Assembly (NCBI GenBank): GCA_036557665.1
Contig: DATBHG010000070.1
Span: 124,001-188,000, forward strand
DNA: 64,000 bases
Reading direction: 5' to 3'
DNA from: VAZQ01 sp036557665
GTDB taxonomy: Bacteria; Pseudomonadota; Alphaproteobacteria; Rhizobiales; Xanthobacteraceae
Positions 50,321 through 58,842 of this stretch are shown piece by piece; position 1 is the first letter of the stretch; the number at the start of each line of letters is the position of its first letter. The translations under genes were made by a program, and so were the position numbers. The notes under the pieces were generated by a model. That model was not told the DNA's origin. It was given only the letters and a program-made list of their open reading frames with translations, and did no database searches.

Positions 50321-50995
50321 TCAACCCGGCTCGGTTTCCTCCAGCTGCGAAAAGCGCACCGCCAGAATCTCCTTCATCCTCACTTTTCCGTTCTCGTCCT
50401 TTTCCACGAGCACTAGCTGCTGCGCGTCGGGCAGGCCGGCCGGCACGACCATCGTGCCGCCCGCTTTCAGTTGATGAAGCAGCGGCGGGGGAATGAGATC
50501 CGGAGCCGCCGTCAGAATGATTTTGTCGAACGGCGCATGCTCGGACCAGCCATGATAACCGTTGGCAATTCTGGTCTCGACATTGGCGCAGCCCAGCCGC
50601 TGCAGGCGCTGTTTGGCTTGGATGGCGAGCTCCTCGATGATTTCCATGCTGTACACCTTGCGGGCCAGCTCTCCCAGGATCGCCGCCTGGTAACCAAGAC
50701 CGGTGCCGACCTCGAGCACCACATCCTCGGCGTTGATAGCGAGCAGGTCAGTCATCAAGGCGACGATGAAGGGCTGCGAAATCGTCTTCTCGCACCCGAT
50801 CGGAAGCGGCATGTTGGCATAGGCCAGCGGCTGAAGCTCGATCGGCACGAACTCGTGCCGCGGGATCTTGCGCATCGCCGTCATGACGCGCTCGTCGAGG
50901 GTCGACTTGCCGGTCAATTCCCGTACCCGGGCGGCATCGGCGGAGATCTCCTCGACCATATGCTCACGCAGAAACTTCAAGTCTTCGGGGCGCAT
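50321..50995 (-). CDS. pcm: protein-L-isoaspartate O-methyltransferase
   Basis: 224 residues. Motif I of the SAM-binding fold is VVLEVGTGLGYQAAILGELA near residue 91; LPIGCEKTISQPFIVALMTD near 64 is the family's active-site stretch, and FDKIILTAAPDLIPPPLL contains the ACP/AAP motif variant. It repairs isoaspartyl residues in damaged proteins using S-adenosylmethionine. Usual partner surE is not adjacent. Nothing unusual in length. Confidence 0.92.
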   Translation of the reverse strand: MRPEDLKFLREHMVEEISADAARVRELTGKSTLDERVMTAMRKIPRHEFVPIELQPLAYANMPLPIGCEKTISQPFIVALMTDLLAINAEDVVLEVGTGLGYQAAILGELARKVYSMEIIEELAIQAKQRLQRLGCANVETRIANGYHGWSEHAPFDKIILTAAPDLIPPPLLHQLKAGGTMVVPAGLPDAQQLVLVEKDENGKVRMKEILAVRFSQLEETEPG

Positions 50996-51078
50996 CGGCT
51001 CTATCCCGCGGCAAATCGAATCCTTGGTGCCGGGCAGCAGCAGGTTGCAAACTGCCGCTACGGTCGTGATCTCGCCCC

Positions 51079-51092
51079 GAGGTATATACCTC
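51079..51092. promoter_or_regulatory. GAGGTATATACCTC perfect palindrome
   Basis: A 14-bp perfect palindrome with AT core lies 84 bp upstream of the pcm start and downstream of the small minus-strand gene at 51285. It looks like an operator for a dimeric regulator, but no regulator is adjacent and I do not recognise the site. Confidence 0.35.
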
Positions 51093-51284
51093 CGGCCTGC
51101 TCAGCGATGCACGTCTGCCGTCATTCCGCACCAGGGCTTGCGGAGGGATTTTTCGCCGCAGGCTGCTTCACCGGGACGCGCAGGGACCGCCGCTTGAAGG
51201 CGCGTACGGCGACCAGCTCGCGCAGGATGCCTTCATCGCCGCAAGGAAATCGCCGCCCGCGCTCCCCGCCGCTCGAAAGCGCCG

Positions 51285-51530
51285 TCAGAGCTTCTCGGCG
51301 ATGAATTTGAGGATTTCCGCGCACTGACGATTGATGTCCATCGTTGTCTTGCTCACCCCTGGTCCCTGCGACTGTGCTTCCGCCTGAATTGCCCTTGCCA
51401 CCGCTTCGTCGAGCAGGATGCGAACCGCCTCCTCGCGTGTCAGGACGCCCTTCTTGATCAGCGCCCGATAGAGCGCAACCGTCGCGCTGACGGCCGCCAT
51501 ATTGTAGGCCGCGTCGTGGAAAGCGTTCAT
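51285..51530 (-). CDS. small helical hypothetical protein
   Basis: 81 residues predicted mostly helical: MNAFHDAAYNMAAVSATVAL, then YRALIKKGVLTREEAVRILL and the tail NRQCAEILKFIAEKL. No family recognised. Amphipathic pattern and normal codon choice suggest a real gene. Reading direction is the same as pcm, but 290 bp separate them. Confidence 0.6.
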   Translation of the reverse strand: MNAFHDAAYNMAAVSATVALYRALIKKGVLTREEAVRILLDEAVARAIQAEAQSQGPGVSKTTMDINRQCAEILKFIAEKL

Positions 51531-51755
51531 GGCCGGCTCATCCCGATGGTGCCGGACGCTATAGTAGAATCACCTGAAAAATTCACAAATACCGGCATCC
51601 CGCCCCCGCCGATACAAGCTGTAACCCCAATACAACAGCTTCCGGCAATTCCTGACGGAGACAACGCTTAACGCTTGTGTTCTGCCGCTTAGCCACAAAT
51701 AATCGACCGTGCTTGCCTCTGCCTTGGTCGGGGGAGCGCGTGCAAGCATGGGTGC

Positions 51756-51986
51756 GTGAGAGTGCGTGCGGTGTCGTCGTCCTATGCCAAGTACTGTCGG
51801 GACCAGGCCGCGGACTGCGCGCGACGCGCGCGCATTGCGAGCTCGCCCGAGGTCATCGCCAATTGCAAAATGTTGCAGGAGCGCTGGCTCAAGCTGGCGT
51901 CCAAAGCCGACATCGAGAGCCGGCGTCCAGCCCTTCCCGCCAGCTTCGCGCTCGCGCGCCGGGCTCCATCAATCGGTGCGACGTAG
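51756..51986 (+). CDS. small hypothetical protein, YCRDQAADCARRA type
   Basis: 76 residues from a GTG start. The section SSSYAKYCRDQAADCARRARI and MLQERWLKLASKADIES resembles a group of very small conserved proteins with scattered paralogues in Bradyrhizobium-like genomes. Function unknown. The true start may be the later GTG at the VSSSYAK codon, giving about 71 residues. Confidence 0.5.
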   Translation: MRVRAVSSSYAKYCRDQAADCARRARIASSPEVIANCKMLQERWLKLASKADIESRRPALPASFALARRAPSIGAT

Positions 51987-52133
51987 ATCGCAGCCGACGG
52001 CGCCTTGCGTGGTGGCGATCAGCACGCTCGATGGGAGGGGACGAGCCGGCAGCGCCGGGCAGAGCGCGTCAACATCCGGCGGATCTCGTCGTTCTGTGGG
52101 CGGACCACTACGCGGCTGTAGCACCCGTTTCAC

Positions 52134-52160
52134 CAGGGGCGGGTTTGCACCCCGCCCCTG
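52134..52160. repeat. CAGGGGCGGG-type hairpin
   Basis: CAGGGGCGGGTTTGCACCCC with completion GCCCCTG forms a 10-bp stem. It lies 49 bp after the stop of the NMT1-type gene and could also serve as its terminator. Related to 34267-34296 and 40426-40453. Confidence 0.75.
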
Positions 52161-52208
52161 CGCAGCGCAATTCAGGGCGCCATGCTGCCAAAGGCGGCGA
52201 AACGTCCC

Positions 52209-53102
52209 CTACGCGGCCGTGATGACGGATTGCTCGTAATCGCCGGTGCCCATTCCGGTATCGGCGAAAATGCCGTGGTCTGCAATCCACCGAAATGTCT
52301 CCTCGTATACCTCCCTGGTGTAGGTTTCGAACACGAGGCGTTCTCCCGGTCCCCAGCGCCGCGTGTCCATCGTGGCGTGATATCGCTCGGGAAACTCGTT
52401 GTTGTAATAATGGGTGTATCGATCCGGGCGCAGATCAATATCGCGCTGGGCGCGCCGCAGCGCACGGAAGAATTTGCGCAAGTCGGCCGGATCGGGATCG
52501 CCGGTCACCATCGTTGCAATCATGAACGTGGTGTCGATCACCTTGCGAAACCCAAGCTGCTCGGCGAAATAGTAGGGCCCGCTGAAGAGGGCCGATGCCT
52601 GCGCCTTGCCTTCTATCAGTTGATCGAGGCGATGAAACAGCATCCCGTCGGCAAAGCTCAGGTTGATCTTGTCGGACGGCATGTACGGCTCGAGCGCCTG
52701 GATCGTGGAGTAGTGGCTTCCGGACTGATAGCCGACCGCGATCGGCACGCCGGCAAGGTCCTCCGGCGTCTTGATCGGCGAACCGGGTGGCACGAACACC
52801 CCGGCCGGGGCCACGGAATAGACATCCGCATAGAGTCGGCCTTTGCCCTTTGATGCCGCCACGCCGACGGTCCAGTGACAGGCGCAGCTCACGTCGGAGG
52901 TGCGGCCGCGTTCGAACGACTGCATCGCGCCGACCTTGTCGCCCTTGTAGTGGTGCGCGCCGTCCGTCGACTTGATCAGCTCCTGAAAGACATAGTCGAG
53001 GCCTTCCTCCTTGAAATAGCCCTTCTCCTCCGCCACCCACTCTTGCAGGCGGAAGTGCGGCTCGATGATGAATTTGTCCTTGACAGGTCTTTGTTGGGCC
53101 AT
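52209..53102 (-). CDS. NMT1/THI5-like binding-fold protein without signal peptide
   Basis: 297 residues. Fold and motifs match ABC nitrate/sulfonate-type binding proteins: FRLQEWVAEEKGYFKEEGLD near the N-terminus, TPEDLAGVPIAVGYQSGSHY near 112, then LIEGKAQASALFSGPYYFAE. Unlike secreted members it begins directly with the mature fold, so it is probably cytoplasmic and could be an enzyme or sensor rather than a transporter component. No permease or ATPase adjoins. AAGGAGGA lies 7 nt before the ATG. The gntR gene ends 33 bp upstream on the same strand. Confidence 0.82.
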   Translation of the reverse strand: MAQQRPVKDKFIIEPHFRLQEWVAEEKGYFKEEGLDYVFQELIKSTDGAHHYKGDKVGAMQSFERGRTSDVSCACHWTVGVAASKGKGRLYADVYSVAPAGVFVPPGSPIKTPEDLAGVPIAVGYQSGSHYSTIQALEPYMPSDKINLSFADGMLFHRLDQLIEGKAQASALFSGPYYFAEQLGFRKVIDTTFMIATMVTGDPDPADLRKFFRALRRAQRDIDLRPDRYTHYYNNEFPERYHATMDTRRWGPGERLVFETYTREVYEETFRWIADHGIFADTGMGTGDYEQSVITAA

Positions 53103-53135
53103 GAGTGCTTCCTCCTTATGTTTGCTGGACCTTGC

Positions 53136-53897
53136 TCAGCAGCAGTCTCTCGCCGCTGCATCACGGGCACGATGCTCCGAAATACGCCGCGCAGCGATCA
53201 TCTGGACGTGCTCCTCCATGAGCCGGCGAGCGCCGGCTGCGTCACGCTCTCCGATGAGGCTGGCCAATTGCTTGTGAACGTCGAGGATGCGATGGGCGAC
53301 TTCGGAGGTAAGCGTCGGGTTATGCGTCGGCCAGGAGACGTGCTGAAGCGAGACGAGTTGAACGACCAGAACGCGGTTGTGCGACGCCTCGGCAATCGCG
53401 AGATGGAATTCACGCCCGCAACGCGTATAAGCCGCCACGTCGTCGATCCTTTCCTCGGCCTCCGCGAGGAGCTGGCGCAGGCGCGCATGGTCGGAAACCG
53501 TCGCGTTGGCCGCGGCGAGCTCGGCCGCGAGCGACTCGATTGCGCGCTGCGCCTCCATGATCTCGCGGACCGACACCCCGGTCAGGTCGAGCTGAACCGC
53601 AAGCGCTTCGGCAAACAGCCGGGCATTGCCGCTCGCGACACGCGCTCCGCCTCCGGACCCGACCTTGATCTCGACAATGCCCTGTGCCTCCAGGGTTCGC
53701 AGTGCGTCGCGGGCGACGATGCGGCTCACGTTGAAGCGTTGGGCAAGGTCCTTCTCGGTCCCAAGGAAATCGCCGGGGCGAAGCTCCTTCCCGAACAAGG
53801 CCTCGCGTACCTCGTGCACGATACGGGTCGACAGCGTGGCGCTGCGAAATGGCACCACGTCACGCGCGCTGTTCTCAAGAGCCGGATGTAGTCGCAT
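53136..53897 (-). CDS. GntR-family transcriptional regulator with FCD domain
   Basis: 253 residues. HTH at about 25-90 (VHEVREALFGKELRPGDFLG, then KDLAQRFNVSRIVARDALRT), FCD ligand domain from ~105 (VREIMEAQRAIESLAAELAA, REFHLAIAEASHNRVL). ATG 53897 is used; TTG 53906 is possible. It is likely to control itself and the NMT1-type gene that follows by 33 bp. An inverted repeat just upstream of the start is a candidate operator. Confidence 0.92.
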   Translation of the reverse strand: MRLHPALENSARDVVPFRSATLSTRIVHEVREALFGKELRPGDFLGTEKDLAQRFNVSRIVARDALRTLEAQGIVEIKVGSGGGARVASGNARLFAEALAVQLDLTGVSVREIMEAQRAIESLAAELAAANATVSDHARLRQLLAEAEERIDDVAAYTRCGREFHLAIAEASHNRVLVVQLVSLQHVSWPTHNPTLTSEVAHRILDVHKQLASLIGERDAAGARRLMEEHVQMIAARRISEHRARDAAARDCC

Positions 53898-53914
53898 GCG
53901 AGCCAAGGACGAAT

Positions 53915-53932
53915 GATGATAAAGATATCATC
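53915..53932. promoter_or_regulatory. GATGATaaagatATCATC inverted repeat, candidate GntR operator
   Basis: Perfect 6-bp arms with a 6-bp spacer, in the AT-rich segment 18 bp upstream of the gntR start. Position and symmetry fit autoregulation by the FCD-type GntR protein encoded next to it. Binding is inferred. Confidence 0.5.
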
Positions 53933-54103
53933 TTTCCTGGCGCCGGAGTCAAGGGGGGATGAACAATCCGGATGGCCACCACCCCCCCACCTCCGCTGGG
54001 CAGGGGCCAACCGGATCGCGTTGCCCGTAATCCAGGCATGCGGACTGCCAAGGGGACGGACGAGCCTTAGGTATTGTGCCGCCCGCGCGCTATTCTGCCG
54101 CCC

Positions 54104-55279
54104 ATGCTCGTCACTTTCTTTCAAGAGCTCAAGGCAGCCGGGGTTCCCGTTACGCTGCGCGAGTATCTCACGCTGATGCAGGCAATGGACAAGGATCTGG
54201 CCGGCAAGCGGGTAGAGCATTTCTACTACTTGTCGCGCGCGGCGCTGATCAAAGATGAGCGGAATCTCGACAAGTTCGACCGCGTCTTTGCCCATGTATT
54301 CAAGGGGCTCGATACGACCGCGGAGGCCTTGGCGGCGGAGCTTCCTGCGGAGTGGCTCAAAAAGCTCACGGAGAAATATCTCACCGCGGAAGAGAAGCGG
54401 CAGATCGAGGCGATGGGAGGCCTGGACAAGCTCCTGGAAACCTTGCGCAGGCGCTTGCAGGAGCAGAAAGGGCGCCACCAGGGCGGCAGCAAATGGATTG
54501 GCACCGCGGGGACATCGCCGTTTGGCGCCTACGGCTACAACCCGGAAGGCATTCGTATCGGCCAGGAGCGCAACCGCAACTTCCGTGCGGTGAAGGTTTG
54601 GGACCGGCGCGAGTTCAAGGACCTGGACGATCGCGTCGAGCTAGGCACGCGCAACATAAAGATCGCGCTGCGCCGACTGCGCAAATTTGCGCGCACCGGA
54701 GCGCTCGAGGAGCTCGACCTGCACGGGACCATCAAAGGCAGCGCACATAAAGGATACCTCGACATTCTCATGCGCCCCGAGCGGCACAATGCGGTGAAGG
54801 TTCTGCTGTTCTTCGACATCGGCGGCTCCATGGACTGGCACATCAAGGCTACGGAGGAGCTGTTCTCGGCGGCGCGGGCCGAGTTCAAGCACATGGAGCA
54901 CTTCTATTTTCACAACTGCCTTTACGAAAAAGTCTGGAAGGAGAATCGCAGGCGCTGGGACCACACGACGCCCACTTGGGATCTCCTGCATACATATGGG
55001 CACGACTACAAAGTGGTGCTCGTAGGCGATGCCTCGATGTCGCCGTATGAGATCATGGCGCCTGGCGGTTCGGTTGAGCATTTCAACGCCGAAACCGGGT
55101 CAGTCTGGATGGAGCGTGTGACGCGCGCCTATCCCGCCTGCGTATGGCTCAATCCGGTAGCGGAGAAGGAGTGGGGCTACACGGCCTCGATCGGGCTCAT
55201 GCGCCAGCTGATGCAGGGACGCATGTACCCCCTCACTCTCGACGGCCTCGACCAGGCAATGCGCGAGCTGGTGCGATAG
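54104..55279 (+). CDS. CoxE-like von Willebrand factor A domain protein
   Basis: 391 residues. The N-terminal helical part (MLVTFFQELKAAGVPVTLRE, YYLSRAALIKDERNLDKFDR) and the C-terminal VWA part (VKVLLFFDIGGSMDWHIKAT) match CoxE-like proteins. The MIDAS motif is DIGGS rather than DxSxS, so the first serine is replaced by glycine. Relatives work with MoxR-type AAA ATPases in metalloenzyme maturation, as in carbon monoxide dehydrogenase. No MoxR gene is next to it here. ATG 54104 fits the family start; its end abuts the convergent signal peptidase gene. Confidence 0.88.
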   Translation: MLVTFFQELKAAGVPVTLREYLTLMQAMDKDLAGKRVEHFYYLSRAALIKDERNLDKFDRVFAHVFKGLDTTAEALAAELPAEWLKKLTEKYLTAEEKRQIEAMGGLDKLLETLRRRLQEQKGRHQGGSKWIGTAGTSPFGAYGYNPEGIRIGQERNRNFRAVKVWDRREFKDLDDRVELGTRNIKIALRRLRKFARTGALEELDLHGTIKGSAHKGYLDILMRPERHNAVKVLLFFDIGGSMDWHIKATEELFSAARAEFKHMEHFYFHNCLYEKVWKENRRRWDHTTPTWDLLHTYGHDYKVVLVGDASMSPYEIMAPGGSVEHFNAETGSVWMERVTRAYPACVWLNPVAEKEWGYTASIGLMRQLMQGRMYPLTLDGLDQAMRELVR

Positions 55280-55280
55280 G

Positions 55281-56165
55281 CTACAAGTTGCTCGGCGTGC
55301 CTATCCAGCGCCCCATGCGCATCAAATGGCGCGAGATCGCGACATCGGTGACCCGCCCGATCAGATTGTCGAGCGGGACGGGGCCGTGGGCAACAGCGTC
55401 GCGAGAATCGACGCTGTTAGCGCGATTGTCGCCCAACACGAACACGTAGCCCAGCGGTACCGGCGTTTCCTGCATATCCGCGACGGACCCCGTTGCAGGG
55501 GCTGCGTCCAGATAGGGTTCTTCCAGCGCGATCCCATTGACTATGGCGCGCCCTCCCTTGATGGCGATGCGATCCCCGCCCACTGCGACAATGCGCTTGA
55601 TGCTGCGAAGCTCCGGCTGCTTGGGATGCTTGTACACCACCACCTCACCGCGCATGGGCGGCCGGGCGTGGTAATAGCTCGCGTCGGCGAGATAAAACTC
55701 ACCCGTTTCGATGGTCGGCTCCATGCTTGGGCTGTTTGCGGTCAAGCACAGGAGCTGGCCGGCAGCGTGGGCGCGCCAGCCATAAAAGAAGGGCCAAGCG
55801 ATAAGGAGGCAGGCAACCGTGAAGGCGGCTACATATGTTGCCCACCCGCCTTGAGCGTGATCAGGCAGGGCCGGGGTGCGCCGCGCCCGGCGCACGACGT
55901 CAACCACGATATAGAGCCACAGTCCGACCAGCAGCAGGAAGCTGGTTGCGAACAGCCAGAACCGCGCCAGCACGCCCATCATCGCGAACATCAAAAGCGT
56001 GTCGGCGATCAGGATGAGGATGAACAGGGTGATCCCGCGCCGCGCCTGGCCGATGTAGAGGTGCCCAAGACCGGGAGTGAGGACCGTCAGCAGCGCTGCA
56101 AGCCATGGCGAGGGGGCGCGGTGCTCGCGTACACCCGAAGCTGCGAGATCGGCCATCAATGCCAT
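55281..56165 (-). CDS. lepB: signal peptidase I with extended membrane region
   Basis: 294 residues. Three N-terminal membrane helices (about residues 25-45, 47-70 and 73-92, plus one near 110-128) precede the catalytic domain. The nucleophilic serine lies in TANSPSMEPTIETGEFYL and the lysine in RSIKRIVAVGGDRIAIKGG; GYVFVLGDNRANSVDSR is the conserved box E. It cleaves Sec signal peptides. The extra DUF-like membrane segment with PGLGHLYIGQARRG suggests a second, specialised signal peptidase; the symbol is by family. GGAG lies 7 nt before ATG 56165. Confidence 0.85.
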   Translation of the reverse strand: MALMADLAASGVREHRAPSPWLAALLTVLTPGLGHLYIGQARRGITLFILILIADTLLMFAMMGVLARFWLFATSFLLLVGLWLYIVVDVVRRARRTPALPDHAQGGWATYVAAFTVACLLIAWPFFYGWRAHAAGQLLCLTANSPSMEPTIETGEFYLADASYYHARPPMRGEVVVYKHPKQPELRSIKRIVAVGGDRIAIKGGRAIVNGIALEEPYLDAAPATGSVADMQETPVPLGYVFVLGDNRANSVDSRDAVAHGPVPLDNLIGRVTDVAISRHLMRMGRWIGTPSNL

Positions 56166-56397
56166 CAACTTCTCCGCATTGGCCGGGCGCCACCTGCGCA
56201 GGACTACGCGTTTCGGAAGCTGGCACTACCGCACGAGTCCTTAGTCGCACGAGCGCCATGAAGGTTCGAGCCCCTGGCACAAGTTTATTCAATTTTTTCC
56301 CCGCAGAAATGAGGCAAGGAAGCAGCGCAGTCACGCGGCTACCCGTTCTCAGATTGTTCTCCGATAAAAAGCGACCGCGTGGATATCGCAGTGCAGA

Positions 56398-56853
56398 TCA
56401 GCGCCGTATGGTCAGATAGGCGCCGCCCAGCGACATCAGGGCCGCCACCGTGAGAACCCCCAGGTCGGCCAGAACATTGGCTCCAGGGTCACCCGTTGCA
56501 AGCTCGGCCGAGTTCTGCCCGATCTCCGCGAGGATGAATACGATCACCGCAGCGCCCAGCCATCGCAGCAGGCGGAATCGCCGCCAGGGGAGAGGCATGC
56601 GGCTGAGCACGGCGGCAATCAGCCCGCCCATGACGAAAGCAACAGCCGGAACCGCCCACCAAGGGCCCGCGCTGCGCAGCTGCATGGCGCCGGGTGTGGA
56701 GAGGTTCTGCCACAGCCCCACAGGATCGAATCCCACCCGGCTCAGCTGGATTTGCACCGCGAGCGCGGCGAGCACCCCGCAGGTCGAGGCGGTCGAGTAG
56801 ATGAGCGCCGGAGCGAGCGCAAGGTCTGCCGCTGTTCGCTTGGGATTGGGCAT
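56398..56853 (-). CDS. hypothetical membrane protein
   Basis: 151 residues with about four hydrophobic segments (LIYSTASTCGVLAALAVQIQ, WWAVPAVAFVMGGLIAAVL, LLRWLGAAVIVFILAEIG, VLADLGVLTVAALMSLGGAY). No family recognised. GGAG is very close to the ATG. Stand-alone gene. Confidence 0.65.
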   Translation of the reverse strand: MPNPKRTAADLALAPALIYSTASTCGVLAALAVQIQLSRVGFDPVGLWQNLSTPGAMQLRSAGPWWAVPAVAFVMGGLIAAVLSRMPLPWRRFRLLRWLGAAVIVFILAEIGQNSAELATGDPGANVLADLGVLTVAALMSLGGAYLTIRR

Positions 56854-56944
56854 CGGCTCCGCGATGGGCGCTAAAACACCGACGCCCGGGTCGAGGCCCG
56901 GGCGTAGCTCACAACCTTGAAAGCTTCACAGTGATTCGCGCGGC

Positions 56945-57337
56945 TCAGCTGCGGCGCTCCGCTTGCCACACGCCCGCGCAGATGCCGTTTCCGCCGGTCC
57001 AGGAGCCGCCTCCGCTGGTTGCAGCAAGCCGGCCTGTGCCGAACGCGGTCTTGTCGCCACGGCTCACGTTGACCACGACGGCGCCGTTCTTGCCTACTCT
57101 GCCACTGATATGAACCGACGACTGGCCGGCATTGAGCACGTGACCGTTGCTGATGCGGATGGGATAACGGTAGGACGGGTCGCAAATCCCCGCCCGGGTA
57201 ATGATCACCACACTCCACACGCCATCGTAGCTCGGAAGCGCCTCGGCCGGCCCAAGCGCCGGAATGGCCGCCGTCACCGCCAGAGCAGAGCCCACGAGCA
57301 AGCCGCGGAAGCCCGTTACGAGACGAGAATAAGTCAT
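56945..57337 (-). CDS. small secreted protein of unknown function
   Basis: 130 residues with a signal peptide (LLVGSALAVTAAIPALGPAEA, cleavage near residue 34). The mature part starts SYDGVWSVVIITRAGICDPS and contains two cysteines in addition (GICAGVW), so a disulfide is likely. Beta-rich pattern with RYPIRISNGHVLNAGQSSVH. The family is widespread, I believe, in Bradyrhizobium but has no known role. AGGAGGGG precedes the ATG. Confidence 0.75.
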   Translation of the reverse strand: MTYSRLVTGFRGLLVGSALAVTAAIPALGPAEALPSYDGVWSVVIITRAGICDPSYRYPIRISNGHVLNAGQSSVHISGRVGKNGAVVVNVSRGDKTAFGTGRLAATSGGGSWTGGNGICAGVWQAERRS

Positions 57338-57656
57338 TGTAGCCCCTCCTGTATTCCTGCCGGGCGCCGACCCCTATCGGACGAAGCGGCAGGGCGTGCA
57401 GTCAATGTCGCGCCACCCCGTTAGTCGCAATATGGCAGGAAAGGGTTCAAAGACGGTTGACGCCTAGCGGCGGGGCGCGGCGCCGGTGCGCCGGGTGCCA
57501 TACCCGTCTTTAGTTGCGCGACGAGCAATTCGTCTGAACCGTTCGCGCGGATCAAACAACGGGGTGCGTGTTTCCTTAGTCCCTCAACTCCATGCCGAAT
57601 CCCGGGAACGCCACCCGGATGGCGCCACGCGCGATCCGGCGACGCGTTGGTTTTCG
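57338..57656. other. gene-free stretch
   Basis: About 320 bp between the starts/ends of two small secreted-protein genes. Open frames here overlap on both strands and show no family pattern. No repeat or RNA element recognised. Confidence 0.45.
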
Positions 57657-57842
57657 TCACCAGATCGGTGGAAGGCTTGGCCGGTGGGCAGACCGGTGCT
57701 TCGTTGGAAAGCCTTGGGGCCAGCAGTCGATGCCGACGCACGCCTGTGCCTCCAGGGGCACTGGTGGCTTGGCCTGGGCGCGATAGACGACAAGGCTCGC
57801 GACAACGGCGAGCGCGAGCACCGCAACAGGAATGAGCTTCAT
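57657..57842 (-). CDS. very small secreted or membrane protein
   Basis: 61 residues starting MKLIPVAVLALAVVASLVVY, a signal peptide or anchor, followed by AQACVGIDCWPQGFPTKHRS with two cysteines and a basic, proline-rich tail. GGAG lies 10 nt upstream of the ATG. No family recognised. The longer frame to 58031 has no support. Confidence 0.5.
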   Translation of the reverse strand: MKLIPVAVLALAVVASLVVYRAQAKPPVPLEAQACVGIDCWPQGFPTKHRSAHRPSLPPIW

Positions 57843-57987
57843 GGGGGCGATCTCCGAATTGTGCCCCCATTTTAGTGCAGCCGGTCCTTGCAAGCTGTAA
57901 TGGCCGTCACAAAAACGAGCTTTTGCATACCCGCCGCAGTTCGAGGCAAATACGTTGCGAAACGATCCTCGCGCCAGCACAGCGACG

Positions 57988-58806
57988 ATGATGCGCATCC
58001 GGGCCGAGACCTCCACACTTGCCGTGAGCACGCCTGCCCAAATCAGGGTGAGCGGGCTGGCAAAGCGCTACGGAAGCCTTCAGGTCTTCGGCGACATCGC
58101 ATTCACCGTAGGCGAGCGGGAGATCGTTGCTATTGTCGGTCCGTCCGGCTGCGGCAAGACAACGCTGCTACGCTGCGTCGATGGCCTGCTTCCTGTAGAT
58201 GCGGGAGAGATCGTCATCAATGAGGAGCGTGTGAACGGGCCGCCGCCGGGGGTGGCAATGGTCTTTCAACACTTTGGACTGTTTCCATGGAAGACCGTCT
58301 ACGACAATGTCGCCTACGGCCTGCGCATGGCGGGCCTGACAAAGGGCGAGATCGCGCGTCGCGTACCGGGTTTCATCAACCTCGTGGGTCTCGCTGGGTT
58401 CGAGCAGGCGTATCCGTATCAAATTTCCGGGGGGATGCAGCAGCGCTGCGGGTTGGCGCGCGCCCTCGCGGTCGAGCCTAAGGTGCTCCTGATGGACGAG
58501 CCGTTCGCTGCGGTCGATGCGCAGACCCGCGAGATACTTCAGTTCGAGCTGCTTCGCATTTGGGAGAGCCGTCCGACGACAATGGTGTTCGTGACCCATT
58601 CCATCGAGGAGGCGGTGTTGATGGGCGACCGGGTACTGGTCCTCAAGGGCCGGCCATCTCACATCGATGAGGTTATCGAGATCGATCTGCCCCGTCCACG
58701 CACCCGCGACACTTTGCGCCTGTCTCGTTTCGGGGAGTTGCGTGAGCGCGTTTGGGGTAAGTTAATGAGCGAGGCACGGCAAGCCGAATTCCAATTGGAA
58801 AAATAG
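57988..58806 (+). CDS. nitrate/sulfonate/taurine-type ABC transporter ATP-binding protein
   Basis: 272-residue ATPase of the SsuB/TauB family: Walker A GPSGCGKTTLLRCVDGL near residue 53, Q-loop MVFQHFGLFPWKTVYDNV, signature ISGGMQQRCGLARALAV and Walker B VLLMDEPFAAVDAQTRE, with HSIEEAVLMGDRV as switch region. First gene of a plus-strand operon with a binding protein, two permeases and a TctC protein. The double ATG at 57988/57991 is the probable start. Confidence 0.92.
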   Translation: MMRIRAETSTLAVSTPAQIRVSGLAKRYGSLQVFGDIAFTVGEREIVAIVGPSGCGKTTLLRCVDGLLPVDAGEIVINEERVNGPPPGVAMVFQHFGLFPWKTVYDNVAYGLRMAGLTKGEIARRVPGFINLVGLAGFEQAYPYQISGGMQQRCGLARALAVEPKVLLMDEPFAAVDAQTREILQFELLRIWESRPTTMVFVTHSIEEAVLMGDRVLVLKGRPSHIDEVIEIDLPRPRTRDTLRLSRFGELRERVWGKLMSEARQAEFQLEK

Positions 58807-58842
58807 GGAAGGGGCCGTGCCGGAGGACCAGAGGAGGAATGG

